This document shows, one piece after another, positions 49,836 to 59,888 of a stretch of DNA of 64,000 bases (the stretch's first letter is position 1; each line of letters begins with the position of its first letter). The stretch lies in the NCBI GenBank assembly GCA_021296065.1, contig JAGWBD010000002.1, positions 23,559 through 87,558 of the forward strand, read 5' to 3'. The notes under the pieces are model-generated. The model saw only the letters and a program-made list of their open reading frames with translations, searched no databases and was not told the origin of the DNA. The position numbers and the translations under genes are program-made. The DNA comes from Anaerolineae bacterium (GTDB lineage: Bacteria; Chloroflexota; Anaerolineae; Aggregatilineales; Phototrophicaceae).

Positions 49836-50837
49836 TCACTCCAGTGGGATGTTGTCGACGCGATACAGCGGTTCCAGACCCGCCGCGACGCGCGCGACGT
49901 TGCTGGCCGCGGCCCCTGCGCGATTGCGCGAGGTGCCGTCGGTGGTGCCGGAACAGTGCGGCGTGGCGATGACGTTGGGCAAATGCATCAGCGGGTCATT
50001 GGGGTCCGGCGGCTCGGTGCTGAAGACGTCAATGCCCGCGCCCGCCAGACGGCCGTCACGCAGCGCTTCGGCCAGCGCCGCCTCGTCCACCAGCGCGCCG
50101 CGCGCCACGTTGATCAACCAGGCGTGCGGCGGCAGCAGCGACAGACGGCGCGCGTCGACGCAGTGTTGTGTGGTCGCGTTCAGATGCAGATGCATCGAGA
50201 GCACGTCGGTCTCCGGCAGCAGCCCGTCGAGGTCTTCGGGTTTCCCGGCGAACTCCACTCCCAGCGACTCGCGTTCCTCCTCACTGACGTCGCGGATGTC
50301 GATCGCAAACATGCGCATGCCGAAACCGCGGGCGCGTTTCGCCAGCTCGATGGCGCTGGCGCCGAAGCCGTAGAGCACCAGGCGCTTCCCTACCAGTTCC
50401 TGCCCGACCGGCTCGTAAAATACACCATTGCGCAGATTGCTCTGCGAACGCGGATACTGCCGCGCCAGCAGCAATATCATCATCAAGGCGTGTTCGGCCA
50501 GGGCCACCGCGCTGAACTGCCCCGGGCAGTTCGCCACGGGGATGCCGCGCGAGCGCCAGATGTCCATTTCGAAGTGGTCCAGACCGGTGCCGAGTATCTG
50601 CCACAGGCGCACCTGCCCTTTGGCCAGTTCGGCCATCTCCTCCGTGCCGGCGGCGCCGCCGACGTCGATGACCATGTCCACACCCGCGAATTGCGGCGCC
50701 AGGTCCGCCTTGTAGTCGCAGACCTCGATGTCGTTTCCGGTGGCGCGCACCGCGTTCACCACGTCCACGCCCCAGGGGTAAAACATGTCCTCGCGCACCG
50801 GGTGCGGCAGGAACAGGACCTTCAGCTTCTCAGGCAT
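49836..50837 (-). CDS. 2-hydroxyacid dehydrogenase (first of three)
   Basis: A 333-residue enzyme from ATG 50837 (GAGGAG upstream). The NAD loop LYGFGASAIELAKRA lacks the third glycine of GxGxxG. The catalytic Arg is in NVARGALVDEAALAEAL and the His in ATPHCSGTTDG. It stands between the E1-alpha gene (23 bases upstream) and the aldolase gene (4 bases downstream). It is the most divergent of the three dehydrogenases here. Confidence 0.88.
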   Translation of the reverse strand: MPEKLKVLFLPHPVREDMFYPWGVDVVNAVRATGNDIEVCDYKADLAPQFAGVDMVIDVGGAAGTEEMAELAKGQVRLWQILGTGLDHFEMDIWRSRGIPVANCPGQFSAVALAEHALMMILLLARQYPRSQSNLRNGVFYEPVGQELVGKRLVLYGFGASAIELAKRARGFGMRMFAIDIRDVSEEERESLGVEFAGKPEDLDGLLPETDVLSMHLHLNATTQHCVDARRLSLLPPHAWLINVARGALVDEAALAEALRDGRLAGAGIDVFSTEPPDPNDPLMHLPNVIATPHCSGTTDGTSRNRAGAAASNVARVAAGLEPLYRVDNIPLE

Positions 50838-50860
50838 TGATACTCTCCTCGTTGGCCGTA

Positions 50861-51844
50861 TCACTCAGGATAGACGTGGGTGGTCACTTCCGCTGTGGCG
50901 GGCCAGGCGGCTTCCTGCGCCCAAGTCACCGCCGCGTCAATCTCCGACCGCACCCTGGCCTCGATGGCGTCAAGTTCCTCGCGCGGGCAATGGCCCTTTT
51001 CCGTCAGCAGGCGCGCGAAACGTTCGATCGGGTCGCGCTTCATCCACTCGCGTTCTTCCTCGCGCGTGCGGTAGGGGCGGTCGGCGTCGCTCATGCCATG
51101 CCCCTGAAAGCGATAGGTGTCGCAGACCATGAAGCCCGGCCCCGCGCCGCGCCGCGCCCGTTCCACCAGCGCGCCGGTCTGGCGGTACACGGCCATGACG
51201 TCCATGCCGTCCACCCGGGCGGAGGGGATGTCAAAGGCCTCGCCACGGCTCACCAGATTGCCGGCCGTGACGCGTTCGGTGGGCGTGTACTCGCCGTACT
51301 GGTTGTTCTCGCAGACGTAGATCACGGGTAACTGCCAGATTGAGGCCATGTTCATCGATTCCAGCAGCAGCCCCTGGTTCAACGCGCCATCGCCGAAGAA
51401 GCACACCGCCACCTGACCCTTGCCCGCCCGTTTGGCGCCCAGCGCCGCGCCCGCCGCGATCGCCAGGCTGCCGCCAACGATGGCGTTGGCGCCCAGGTTG
51501 CCGGTCTCCGGGTCTGCGATATGCATCGAGCCGCCCTTGCCGTGGCAGAAGCCCTCCTCCTTGCCCAGCAGTTCCGCGAACATGCGGTCCGGGCTGGCGC
51601 CCTTGGCGAGCGAATGGCCATGGCCGCGATGTGTGCTGGTGATGTAATCGTCGCGGCGCAGCGCGCCACAGACGCCCACTGCCACCGCCTCCTGGCCGAT
51701 GGACACGTGCGCGATGCCCGGGATCAGCGTCTGCATGTAGAGCTCCGCCACCCGTTGCTCGAACTCGCGAATGGTGACCAGTTGCTGGTAAAAACGCGGC
51801 CCCAGTTCGCTAAGATATTCTTCCACCCGGCGGGTGTCATTCAT
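50861..51844 (-). CDS. 2-oxoacid dehydrogenase E1 component, alpha subunit
   Basis: A 327-residue thiamine-diphosphate enzyme subunit. The cofactor motif GDGALNQG begins a stretch that runs to CENNQYGEYTP, the standard E1-alpha GDG-N signature. HRGHGHSLAKG and RFQGHGMSDADRPYR are the active-site and phosphorylation-loop regions. It pairs with the E1-beta encoded at 58852-59853, although eight kilobases and a transporter separate them. The length fits the pyruvate or acetoin dehydrogenase branch. Confidence 0.92.
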   Translation of the reverse strand: MNDTRRVEEYLSELGPRFYQQLVTIREFEQRVAELYMQTLIPGIAHVSIGQEAVAVGVCGALRRDDYITSTHRGHGHSLAKGASPDRMFAELLGKEEGFCHGKGGSMHIADPETGNLGANAIVGGSLAIAAGAALGAKRAGKGQVAVCFFGDGALNQGLLLESMNMASIWQLPVIYVCENNQYGEYTPTERVTAGNLVSRGEAFDIPSARVDGMDVMAVYRQTGALVERARRGAGPGFMVCDTYRFQGHGMSDADRPYRTREEEREWMKRDPIERFARLLTEKGHCPREELDAIEARVRSEIDAAVTWAQEAAWPATAEVTTHVYPE

Positions 51845-51863
51845 GGCCCTTCCTTTCCTCTGT

Positions 51864-53912
51864 TCAGCCGTCGACCGGCACAGGCGCGCGCGCTTCGGCG
51901 AAAAGACAGGCGCTGGGGTGCCCGTGGCCGAAACGGTCGATGAGCGCCGGCACTTCCTGCGCGCAAGGCGGCGCGGCCTTCCAGCAACGCGTGCGAAAAC
52001 GACAGCCGGAAGGCGGGTCCAGCGCGCCGGGCACCTCGCCCTCCAGAATGATGCGCCGTTGCCGCAATTCGCTCTCCGGGTCCGGCACCGGCACTGCCGA
52101 CAGCAGCGCCTGGGTGTAGGGGTGCGTCGGCTGGTTGTAGATCTGGTCGCGCGTACCGGTCTCGACGATGCGACCCATATACATCACCGCCACGCGGTCC
52201 GAGATGTGACGCACGACGGAGAGATCATGGGCGATGAAAATGACCGCGATGCCGAATTCCTGCTGCAGGTCCTGCAGCAGGTTGACGATCTGCGCCTGAA
52301 TCGAGACGTCCAGCGCCGAGACCGGTTCGTCGCAAATCATGAGTTGGGGGTTGAAGGCCAGCGCCCGCGCGATGCCGATGCGCTGCCGCTGCCCGCCGGA
52401 AAACTCGTGCGGGTAGCGACGCTCGTCGTCGGGGTCCAGCCCCACACGCTGCAGCAGGTCCCGGGCGCGGGCGCGCCATTCATTGCGCGGCGCCAGCCCC
52501 TCGTGCACCTCCCAGGGCTCGGCCACGATGGCGCCGGCCGTCATGCGCGGGTTGAGCGAGGAGTAGGGGTCCTGAAAGACCATCTGGATGTGCTGACGCG
52601 CCCTGCGCAGCGCCTCGCCCCGCAGCGCGAACAGGTCCTCGCCGGCGAACCAGGCGCGCCCCGCCGTGGCCCGCTCAAGGCGCAGCAGCGTGCGCGCCAC
52701 CGTTGACTTGCCGCAACCGGATTCGCCCACCAGGCCCAGGGTCTCGCCGCGGTAAAGCTCGAAGTCCACACCGTCAACCGCCTTCACCGCGCCCGGGCTG
52801 CGCCGCAGCAGGGAGCGGCTGCGCAGCGGGAAGTGCTTGACCAGGCCCTCCACGCGCAGCAGGGGCTCCTCGCTCGCTGCGCTCTTGCCCGTCGGCGCCG
52901 CGCTGAGCTCGCTGCGGCGCCGGCCGGGGATGTCCGCCACGAAGTGACAGGCGCTGTGCCGACCGGGTTCGTCCGGCAGCGGCAGCAGGGCCGGCGTCTC
53001 CTGCATACAGCGTTCCTGCGCCAGGGCGCAGCGCGGGTGAAAGGCGCAACCGGCGGGGATGCGCATCAGGTTGGGCGGCGAGCCGCGAATGGCCAGCAAA
53101 CGCCCTTCCTGGCGGTCGACGCGCGGCATCGAGTCCATCAGGCCGACGCTGTAGGGGTGGCCCGGGCGCGCGTAGAGCGCGGCGATGGGCCCCGTCTCGA
53201 CCACCTTCCCCGCGTACATCACGGCCACGCGGTCGGCCACTTCGGCCACCACGCCCAGATCATGCGTGATCAGGATCAGGCCCATGCCGCTCTCCGCCTG
53301 CAACTCCGAGAGCAACTGCATCACCTGGGCCTGCACGGTCACGTCCAGCGCGGTGGTCGGTTCGTCGGCGATCAGCACCTCCGGCTCCAGCGCCAGCGCC
53401 AGCGCGATCATGACGCGTTGCGCCATGCCGCCGGAGAACTGGTGCGGGTAATCGTGCACGCGGCGCCGCGCTTCCGGGATCTGCACGCGTTCCAGCAGAT
53501 CGATGGCGCGCGCCTCCGCCTGCTGCGGCGACAGTGCGCTGCCGCTGCGCAGCGTCTCGCTGATCTGCTGCCCGACCGTGAAGGCCGGGTCCAGCGCCGC
53601 CTGCGCGTCCTGAAAGATCATGGCGATGCGGTGGCCGCGCGCCTGGCGCATCGCCTCCGCGTCCAGCTGCAGCAGGTCCTCGCCCTGCAGCCGCACCGAA
53701 CCGCCCGTGATCTTCCCCGGCGGGCTGTCGACGATGCCCATGATGGCCTGCGCGCTGACGCTCTTGCCCGAGCCGGATTCGCCCAGAATGGCCAGGGTCT
53801 CGCCGCGTTCCAGGGTGAAGTTCACGCCGTTGACGGCGCGCGTCAGACCCGCCGCCGTGCGAAACTCAACGCGCAGGTCGCGCACTTCAAGCAGTGTCTC
53901 CTGCTGCGCCAT
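51864..53912 (-). CDS. Fused oligopeptide-type ABC transporter ATP-binding protein (DppD-DppF)
   Basis: A 682-residue protein with two complete ATPase domains. Domain 1 has Walker A GESGSGKS, signature FSGGMAQRV and Walker B VLIADEP; domain 2 has [17 protein letters not shown] and LMICDEP. Each ends in the oligopeptide C-terminal region with Cys residues ([32 protein letters not shown]) that may hold an iron-sulfur cluster. Usually these are two separate genes. ATG 53912 overlaps the permease stop by one base. Confidence 0.94.
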   Translation of the reverse strand: MAQQETLLEVRDLRVEFRTAAGLTRAVNGVNFTLERGETLAILGESGSGKSVSAQAIMGIVDSPPGKITGGSVRLQGEDLLQLDAEAMRQARGHRIAMIFQDAQAALDPAFTVGQQISETLRSGSALSPQQAEARAIDLLERVQIPEARRRVHDYPHQFSGGMAQRVMIALALALEPEVLIADEPTTALDVTVQAQVMQLLSELQAESGMGLILITHDLGVVAEVADRVAVMYAGKVVETGPIAALYARPGHPYSVGLMDSMPRVDRQEGRLLAIRGSPPNLMRIPAGCAFHPRCALAQERCMQETPALLPLPDEPGRHSACHFVADIPGRRRSELSAAPTGKSAASEEPLLRVEGLVKHFPLRSRSLLRRSPGAVKAVDGVDFELYRGETLGLVGESGCGKSTVARTLLRLERATAGRAWFAGEDLFALRGEALRRARQHIQMVFQDPYSSLNPRMTAGAIVAEPWEVHEGLAPRNEWRARARDLLQRVGLDPDDERRYPHEFSGGQRQRIGIARALAFNPQLMICDEPVSALDVSIQAQIVNLLQDLQQEFGIAVIFIAHDLSVVRHISDRVAVMYMGRIVETGTRDQIYNQPTHPYTQALLSAVPVPDPESELRQRRIILEGEVPGALDPPSGCRFRTRCWKAAPPCAQEVPALIDRFGHGHPSACLFAEARAPVPVDG

Positions 53913-54859
53913 CAGGGCCGCTCTTTCAGGCCGGCGTTGAGCCAGCGTTCGCGTTGCACGGGGTCGCTGATGGCGCGCAGCGAGGAGGCCAGCAAATTCA
54001 GGCTCAGCGCCGTCAGGAAGATCGCCAGACCGGGGAAGGTGGTCAGCCACCAGGCCGTGCTCACGTAGCTTTTGCCGGCCTCGATCATCAGGCCCCAAGA
54101 GGGCTCCGGCTTCTGCACGCCGAAGCCGAGGTAACTCAGCGCGGCCTCGCCCAGAATCAGTGCGGCGATCTCCAGCGTGAAGAGGATCACCAGCGGCGAG
54201 GCCAGGTTGGGCAGCAAATGGCGGCGGATGATGCGCAGGTCGCTGTTGCCGGTGACGCGGGCGGCGTCGATGAAGGGCGAGGTGCGCATGGCCAGCGTCA
54301 GGCCGCGCGCCACGCGCGCATAGACCATCCAGCGCACCAGCGCCAGCACCAGAATCACGTTGACAAAGCCCGGGCCCAGCGCGTAAAGCACCAGCAGCGC
54401 CAGCAAGAGAAAGGGGAAGCTCATCTGCAGGTCGACGAGGCGCATGATCAGGTCGTCCAGACGACCGCCGTAATAGCCGGCGACGATGCCCAGCGCAGTG
54501 CCCGCCGTGCCGGAGAGCAAGGCGCTGCCCAGCCCCACCGCCAGCGACACGCGCGCGCCGTGAATCAGGCGGCTGAGCAGGTCGCGGCCCAGTTCGTCGG
54601 TGCCCAGAATGTGCGGGAAGCCGCCCTCGTCCGCCGAGGGCGTCCCCGGCGGCAGGTTGCGCAGGCGCAGGTTCTGACGCAGCGGGTCGTAGGGCGCGAC
54701 CTGGCCGGCGGCCAGCAGGGCGATCAGCAGCAGCGTCAGCACAAGGAGCGAAAAGACCGCCACCGGGTCGCGCAGCAGACGGCGCAGGATCAGGCCGATG
54801 CCGACGCTGCGCGGCGCCTCACTGGCGCTGTCGAGGCGGGTGACGGCTTCGGACGTCAT
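53912..54859 (-). CDS. Oligopeptide-type ABC transporter permease (DppC-like)
   Basis: A 315-residue permease with an N-terminal cytoplasmic tail, a first membrane segment near 35-55 ([19 protein letters not shown]), a periplasmic loop with [16 protein letters not shown], and five further segments. The EAA-type loop is [23 protein letters not shown] 54859 overlaps the DppB-like stop (ATGA). Transporters of this class import peptides, nickel, or glycosides. Confidence 0.94.
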   Translation of the reverse strand: MTSEAVTRLDSASEAPRSVGIGLILRRLLRDPVAVFSLLVLTLLLIALLAAGQVAPYDPLRQNLRLRNLPPGTPSADEGGFPHILGTDELGRDLLSRLIHGARVSLAVGLGSALLSGTAGTALGIVAGYYGGRLDDLIMRLVDLQMSFPFLLLALLVLYALGPGFVNVILVLALVRWMVYARVARGLTLAMRTSPFIDAARVTGNSDLRIIRRHLLPNLASPLVILFTLEIAALILGEAALSYLGFGVQKPEPSWGLMIEAGKSYVSTAWWLTTFPGLAIFLTALSLNLLASSLRAISDPVQRERWLNAGLKERP

Positions 54860-55788
54860 GCGTCCCCCGCCGCGCTGAAACGGATGCGCGGATTGAGCCA
54901 GGTGTAGGCCATGTCCACCAGCAGATTGGTCACGATGATGAAGATCGCCACCACGAACACGGTGGCCTCCACCATCGGCAGGTCGCGCCGCTCCAGCGCC
55001 TGGATCGTCAGCCGGCCGATGCCCGGCCAGCCGAAGACCGTCTCGACGATGATGGCGCCGTTGAGCAGGGCCGCCAGTTCGTCGCCGCTGATGGTCAACA
55101 CCGGCACCGCCGCGTTTTTCAGCGCGTGCACGAAGACCACGCGCCGCTCCTTCAGACCGCGGGCGCGCGCCGCCTTGACGTAGGGTTTCGCCAGTTCGTC
55201 GAGCAGGGCGCTGCGCGTGATCTGGGCGATGCGCCCCAGCGGCTTGTAGCACAGCGTCAGCGCCGGCAGCACGAAGTATTCGATCCCGCCGTAGCCCGAG
55301 GTCTTGAACCAGCCCAGGCGCACGGGAAAGATCAGGATCAGCATCAGCGCCAGCCAGAACTCGACGATTGAGACGCCGCCCAGCGAAATGACGTTGGTGA
55401 TGCGGTCGACGCGCGACCAGGGCCGCAGCGCGGAGAGCGCGCCCAGCGTGATGCCCAGCGGCAGGGCCAGCGCCAGGGCCGCCGCCGCCAGGGTCAGCGT
55501 GGCCGGGATTCGCTCCAGCACGCGCGGCAGGGCGGGCACCTTCTGCCAGAAGGAAACGCCGAACTGCAGGCTCAGGGCGTCGCCGATGAAGGTCGCGTAC
55601 TGCTCGCCCAGTGGCTGGTTCAGGTTGAGTTGCTCGCGCACCCGCTGCACGCGCTCCTCGGAGGCCTCGATGCCCACCACGAGGCGCACCGGATCACCAA
55701 GAATGCGACCGGCGACGAACACCAGCGACAGCACCACGAAGGTGACCGCCACGGATTGCAGCAGCCGCCGACCGAGATAGGCGAGCAT
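54856..55788 (-). CDS. Oligopeptide-type ABC transporter permease (DppB-like)
   Basis: A 310-residue permease with an N-terminal membrane segment (LLQSVAVTFVVLSLVFVAG), the large periplasmic loop of DppB proteins (ERVQRVREQLNLNQPLGEQY), five further segments and an EAA loop (YVKAARARGLKERRVVFVH). It follows the binding-protein gene by 51 bases and overlaps the DppC-like gene by four. Confidence 0.94.
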   Translation of the reverse strand: MLAYLGRRLLQSVAVTFVVLSLVFVAGRILGDPVRLVVGIEASEERVQRVREQLNLNQPLGEQYATFIGDALSLQFGVSFWQKVPALPRVLERIPATLTLAAAALALALPLGITLGALSALRPWSRVDRITNVISLGGVSIVEFWLALMLILIFPVRLGWFKTSGYGGIEYFVLPALTLCYKPLGRIAQITRSALLDELAKPYVKAARARGLKERRVVFVHALKNAAVPVLTISGDELAALLNGAIIVETVFGWPGIGRLTIQALERRDLPMVEATVFVVAIFIIVTNLLVDMAYTWLNPRIRFSAAGDA

Positions 55789-55839
55789 GAAGGGCTTCCT
55801 GTGTGGCGGGGCCGCGCCTGTGTCCGTCGTCAGCGGCGT

Positions 55840-57384
55840 CTAGCCCGCCGGCGACATTTCCTTGGCCTGCAGACGGTGGTCCAGCTTCAGATCCCAGTTG
55901 AGATCGTTGCTCACCGCGTAGGAGAAGTCCAGATGGCCGATGTACCCGGCGGCCACGTCGTCGTGCGCCACCTGGTTCAGCTGCTGCAGCGTGGCGTCGC
56001 GCTCGGCGCCCGCCAGCGGTTCAGCGGCGTTCCACAGCGCCTCGGCTTCGTCGTTGCAGTAGACCGAGAGGATGCCGTCGCAGGAGAAGTAGAATCTGTA
56101 GGAGATGTGATAGTCGAGGAGCTCCTGGCCATGCAGGTGCACCGCAACGAAGTTGCGCTCCGGCGGCACGTCCTTGATGTTGACCAGCATCACCTGGCCG
56201 AAGCCCTCGGGGTCGAAGAACTCGACCGCCACGTTCAGGCCGAGGTCGCCCCACATGCTGGCGACGGCCTGCAAGGTCTCGTCGATGCCCGGCATCACGG
56301 CGATGCGCGCGCCCAGCGTGATCGGCATGTCAACCGGTACGCCGTCGGCCGCCGCGGCTGCCAGCAGGGCCGCCGCCTCTTCCGGATCGTATGGATAGGG
56401 GCTGATGTCCGGGCTGTGACCAAGGGCCGTGTCGTTGACGATCTGGCCGGTGGCGGTGGCCGTGCCGCCCAGAATCGTCTCGATGATCAGGTCCTTGTCG
56501 ATCCCCAGTTGCAGGGCGCGACGCACGCGCACGTCACCCAGCATCGGGCTGTTGGTGTCCATGCGGATGAAGATCGTCTCCACGCTGGCGGCCGACTCGC
56601 AGCGCGCGCTGTCGCTCATGCCGACCTCGGCGCACTGCTCCGGCGTGATGTACTGCGCGATGTGCGCCTCACCGGCCTGCACCGCCGCCGTGCGTACCTG
56701 GTCTTCCGGCAGGAAGCGGTAGACCGCCCGCTGGAAGGAGACCTCGCCGCCGGCCTCGTCCATCATGCCATGGCCCCACCAGTCGGGGTTGGCCTCGTAG
56801 GTGATCGACTCGCCACTGCGCCACTCGACGAAGCGGTAGGGTCCGGTGCCGATCAGGTTGGTGTGGTAGGAGTCCGGGTCGTCCATCAACTGCTGCGCCG
56901 AGCCGATCGGCACGAAGTACATCTTGTTCAGCAGGATCGGGTCCGGCTCCGGCGTCGAGACGTTGAGCGTGTAGTCACCCACGGCCTCGGCGCTCATCGA
57001 GCCAACGAAATCCAGCAGGTCGAAGGCGTTCTCGGGGTCAAAGGTGTGGTTGATGCTGGTCGCCGCCGCTTCGGCATTGAAGTACGAACCATCGTGGAAG
57101 CTCACGCCTTCGCGCAGCGTGAACTGGATGGTGCGGTCGTCAATCCACTCCCAGGCGGTCGCCAGCAGGGGCACCAACTCGCCAGACGCAAAATCGCGCG
57201 TGACCAGCTGCTCCACGGCGTTCAGGAAGCCGGGGCCGCCCGTCTCGGCGAAGCCGCGCCAGGCGTCCATGCTGACCGGCTCGATGCCGACAGCGATGAC
57301 GACCGTGTCGTCCTGGGCCTGCAGCGCCGTCGGCAGCAGCAGGAGTAGCAAAGTGATAATCAGCAAGGTCTTTCTCTGCAACAT
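55840..57384 (-). CDS. ABC transporter substrate-binding protein, family 5
   Basis: A 514-residue exported protein. Signal peptide TLLIITLLLLLLPTALQAQ, then the family 5 opening TVVIAVGIEPVSMDAW, WEWIDDRTIQFTLREGVSFHDG and the long C-terminal lobe with ALWNAAEPLAGAERDATLQQ. Family 5 binds peptides, nickel and many glycosides or opines. Here the surroundings (2-oxoacid dehydrogenase and hydroxyacid genes) point to a small organic acid or its conjugate, but the ligand cannot be deduced. GGAGAGAAG stands before the ATG. Confidence 0.93.
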   Translation of the reverse strand: MLQRKTLLIITLLLLLLPTALQAQDDTVVIAVGIEPVSMDAWRGFAETGGPGFLNAVEQLVTRDFASGELVPLLATAWEWIDDRTIQFTLREGVSFHDGSYFNAEAAATSINHTFDPENAFDLLDFVGSMSAEAVGDYTLNVSTPEPDPILLNKMYFVPIGSAQQLMDDPDSYHTNLIGTGPYRFVEWRSGESITYEANPDWWGHGMMDEAGGEVSFQRAVYRFLPEDQVRTAAVQAGEAHIAQYITPEQCAEVGMSDSARCESAASVETIFIRMDTNSPMLGDVRVRRALQLGIDKDLIIETILGGTATATGQIVNDTALGHSPDISPYPYDPEEAAALLAAAAADGVPVDMPITLGARIAVMPGIDETLQAVASMWGDLGLNVAVEFFDPEGFGQVMLVNIKDVPPERNFVAVHLHGQELLDYHISYRFYFSCDGILSVYCNDEAEALWNAAEPLAGAERDATLQQLNQVAHDDVAAGYIGHLDFSYAVSNDLNWDLKLDHRLQAKEMSPAG

Positions 57385-57464
57385 GTCTTCTCTCCAGATA
57401 TTTACAAACCAGGTACGGTGACGCGTTTTTGTCGTCAGGCAGGCTCCTTTTCCCCCGCGCCGGC

Positions 57465-58847
57465 TCAGACCAGCAGCGACCAGGGGTCTTCCAGCAGCTG
57501 TTTCACATCGCGCAAAAAGGCCGCCGCGACGGCGCCATCCACCGCGCGATGATCGACGTTGATCGTCATTTGCAGCATCGGTCGCACGGCCGCCTGGCCG
57601 GCGTCGGCCACCACCCGCTCCTGAACCGCGCCGACCGCGAGGATGGCCACTTCCGGCGGGTTGATTATAGCCGTGAAGTGCTCGATGCCGTACATACCGA
57701 GGTTGCTCAGGGTGAAGCTGCCGCCGCCCATTTCGGAGGACATCAGTTGTCGCATTCGCGCGCGCTGCGCCATGTCATTCAACCTGCCCTGCAATTCCGC
57801 CAGACCCAGACGCTCGCAATCGCGGATGACCGGCACCAGCAGGCCGTCGTCCAGCGCCACCGCCACGCCCAGATTCACCGGCCGCAACTCGTGAATGCCG
57901 CCCTCCAGCAATTGCGCGTTCAGCCGCGGGTGCGAGCCCAGCGTCACGGCCACCACCCGCGCCAGCACGGCCGTCAGCGTCAGCTTGTGACCGCTGGCCG
58001 TTTCCACCGCCGAGGACAGTTGCTGCTGCAGGAGCAGCGCCGCGCGCATGTCGGCCGAGAGAGTCAAAGAGATGTGCGGGGCCGCCTGCGCGCTGGCCTG
58101 CGTCCGCGCCGCGATGGCGCCGCGCATGCCCGTCAACGGCACGAGGCGCCGCAATTCATGTACAAGCGTCGGTTCCGCCGCGGCGACGATCGTCTCCGCA
58201 GCGCTGGTGGCTTCCGCTTCTGTCGCGGCCGCCCTCACGTCGCCGGCCAGCACGGCGCCCTCCGGCCCGCTGCCGTTAAGGGTCGCGAGGTCAATGTCAC
58301 GCTCCCCCGCCAGACGGCGCGCCAGGGGCGAGGCCGCTGTGCGGCCACCGGCCGGCTGCTGCTCCAGCCAGGCCTCCACGTCCGCTTTGGTGACGCGCCC
58401 CGAGGCCGCAATGACATGACGCAGGTCCACGCCATGTTCCGCCGCCAGGCGCCGCGCCAGCGGGCTGGCCGCCACCTGGCCCTCCGCGCCGCGCCGCCGG
58501 CTTCCTTGCTGTGTGGAAGACACCTCGCTCCCCGCAGGGCGCCTGTCGCCGGCACGGGCGGGCAGCGTTTCCGCCGCGCCGCGGTCCGGGCTGAGGGCCT
58601 GCGCCGCCTCGCCCCCGGCCAACAGCAGGGCGATCACCTGGCCTACCGGCACGACGTCGCCCGGCGCGGCGTTGACCTGCGCCAGCACGCCGCTGCCGCC
58701 GGCCTCGATCTCCAGCGTGACCTTGTCGGTTTCGATTTCCATCAGGGGCTCACCGCGCTGCACCGTTTCGCCCTCCTGCTTCAGCCAGCGCAGCAGCGTG
58801 CCCGTCTCCTGGGCCATCTCCAGCGCAGGCATCACCACGCGATACAT
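57465..58847 (-). CDS. 2-oxoacid dehydrogenase E2 (dihydrolipoamide acyltransferase) with two binding domains
   Basis: A 460-residue acyltransferase. Lipoyl domain at 1-77 with the lipoylated Lys42 in EIETDKVTLEIEA. Two peripheral-subunit-binding domains follow: about 127-161 (ASPLARRLAAEHGVDL) and about 172-206 (ASPLARRLAGERDIDL). Most bacterial E2 proteins carry one. The catalytic domain fills 230-460, with His433 and Asp437 in DHRAVDGAVAAAFL. It transfers the acyl group to CoA. It is four bases behind the E1-beta gene. Confidence 0.92.
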   Translation of the reverse strand: MYRVVMPALEMAQETGTLLRWLKQEGETVQRGEPLMEIETDKVTLEIEAGGSGVLAQVNAAPGDVVPVGQVIALLLAGGEAAQALSPDRGAAETLPARAGDRRPAGSEVSSTQQGSRRRGAEGQVAASPLARRLAAEHGVDLRHVIAASGRVTKADVEAWLEQQPAGGRTAASPLARRLAGERDIDLATLNGSGPEGAVLAGDVRAAATEAEATSAAETIVAAAEPTLVHELRRLVPLTGMRGAIAARTQASAQAAPHISLTLSADMRAALLLQQQLSSAVETASGHKLTLTAVLARVVAVTLGSHPRLNAQLLEGGIHELRPVNLGVAVALDDGLLVPVIRDCERLGLAELQGRLNDMAQRARMRQLMSSEMGGGSFTLSNLGMYGIEHFTAIINPPEVAILAVGAVQERVVADAGQAAVRPMLQMTINVDHRAVDGAVAAAFLRDVKQLLEDPWSLLV

Positions 58848-58851
58848 GGCC

Positions 58852-59853
58852 TCAGCCGACCTCGCCGCGCACCAGGGCGCGCGCGCGCGTCACCAGCGTC
58901 GCGACGTCGGGGATGGTCAGGTCCTCCAGCGACGGGCTGAAGGGCACCGGCACGTCCATGGCGCCGATGCGCTGCACGGGGGCATCCAGCCAGTAGAAGG
59001 CCCGCTCGGACACCAGCGAGGCCAGTTCGGCCGTGGCGCCAAAGCGCCGGTAGCCCTCGTCGATCACGATGCAGCGCGAGGTCTTGCGCGCCGACTGCAC
59101 CAGGGTCTCCTCGTCCAGCGGTGCCAGCGTGCGCGGGTCGATGACCTCCGCGCTGATGCCTTCGCCGGCCAGTTCCTCCGCGGCCTGCAAGGCCAGGCCG
59201 ACCATGCTGGAGGTGGCGATCAGGGTGATGTCCTCGCCCTCACGGCAGACCTGCGCCTCGCCCAGCGGGATGCAATACTCGCCCGTGGGCACGGGGCCGC
59301 TCTCGCGGTACATCATCTTGTCCTCAAAGAAGATGACCGGGCTGTCGTCGCGGATGGCGGATTTCAGCAGGCCCTTGGCATCGTGCGGCGAGGAAGGCAG
59401 CACGACCTTAAGGCCGGGGATGTGACAGTACCAGGCGTGCAGACTCTGCGAGTGCTGCGCCGCGGCGCGCCGTCCCGCGCCCATCGTCGTGCGCAGCACC
59501 ATCGGCACGCGCCACTTGCCGCCCGACATATAATGAATCTTGGCCGCCTGGTTCACGACCTGGTCCATCACCAGCGCCGTGAAGTCGCCAAACATGATCT
59601 CCACCACCGGCCGCTGCCCGCTCAGGGCCGCGCCCACCCCCAGACCGGTGATGCCGGCTTCCGAGATGGGGCTGTCCAAAACGCGGTCCTCACCAAAGGA
59701 GTCGTACAGACCCTGCGTGATCTTGTAGACGCCGCCGGCGCGGCCGACGTCTTCGCCCACGATCAGGATTTCCTCGTCGCGCCGCATTTCCTCGTGCAAC
59801 GCCTCGTTGATCGCCTGGGCGAAGGTGATCTCGCGCGTCCCGTTGTCAGTCAT
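58852..59853 (-). CDS. 2-oxoacid dehydrogenase E1 component, beta subunit
   Basis: A 333-residue E1-beta protein. EITFAQAINEALHEEM, VGEDVGRAGGVYKITQGL, and FGEDRVLDSPISEAGITG are the family's opening; MVLRTTMGAGRRAAAQHSQS contains the catalytic His region, and EVIDPRTLAPLDEETLVQSA the C-terminal ligand domain. It forms the decarboxylating heterotetramer with the E1-alpha encoded at 50861-51844. E2 follows by four bases. The gene for E3 is absent from the window. Confidence 0.93.
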   Translation of the reverse strand: MTDNGTREITFAQAINEALHEEMRRDEEILIVGEDVGRAGGVYKITQGLYDSFGEDRVLDSPISEAGITGLGVGAALSGQRPVVEIMFGDFTALVMDQVVNQAAKIHYMSGGKWRVPMVLRTTMGAGRRAAAQHSQSLHAWYCHIPGLKVVLPSSPHDAKGLLKSAIRDDSPVIFFEDKMMYRESGPVPTGEYCIPLGEAQVCREGEDITLIATSSMVGLALQAAEELAGEGISAEVIDPRTLAPLDEETLVQSARKTSRCIVIDEGYRRFGATAELASLVSERAFYWLDAPVQRIGAMDVPVPFSPSLEDLTIPDVATLVTRARALVRGEVG

Positions 59854-59888
59854 CCCTGTCCTCCGCCTGTGGCCGTCTCATTACTTCG

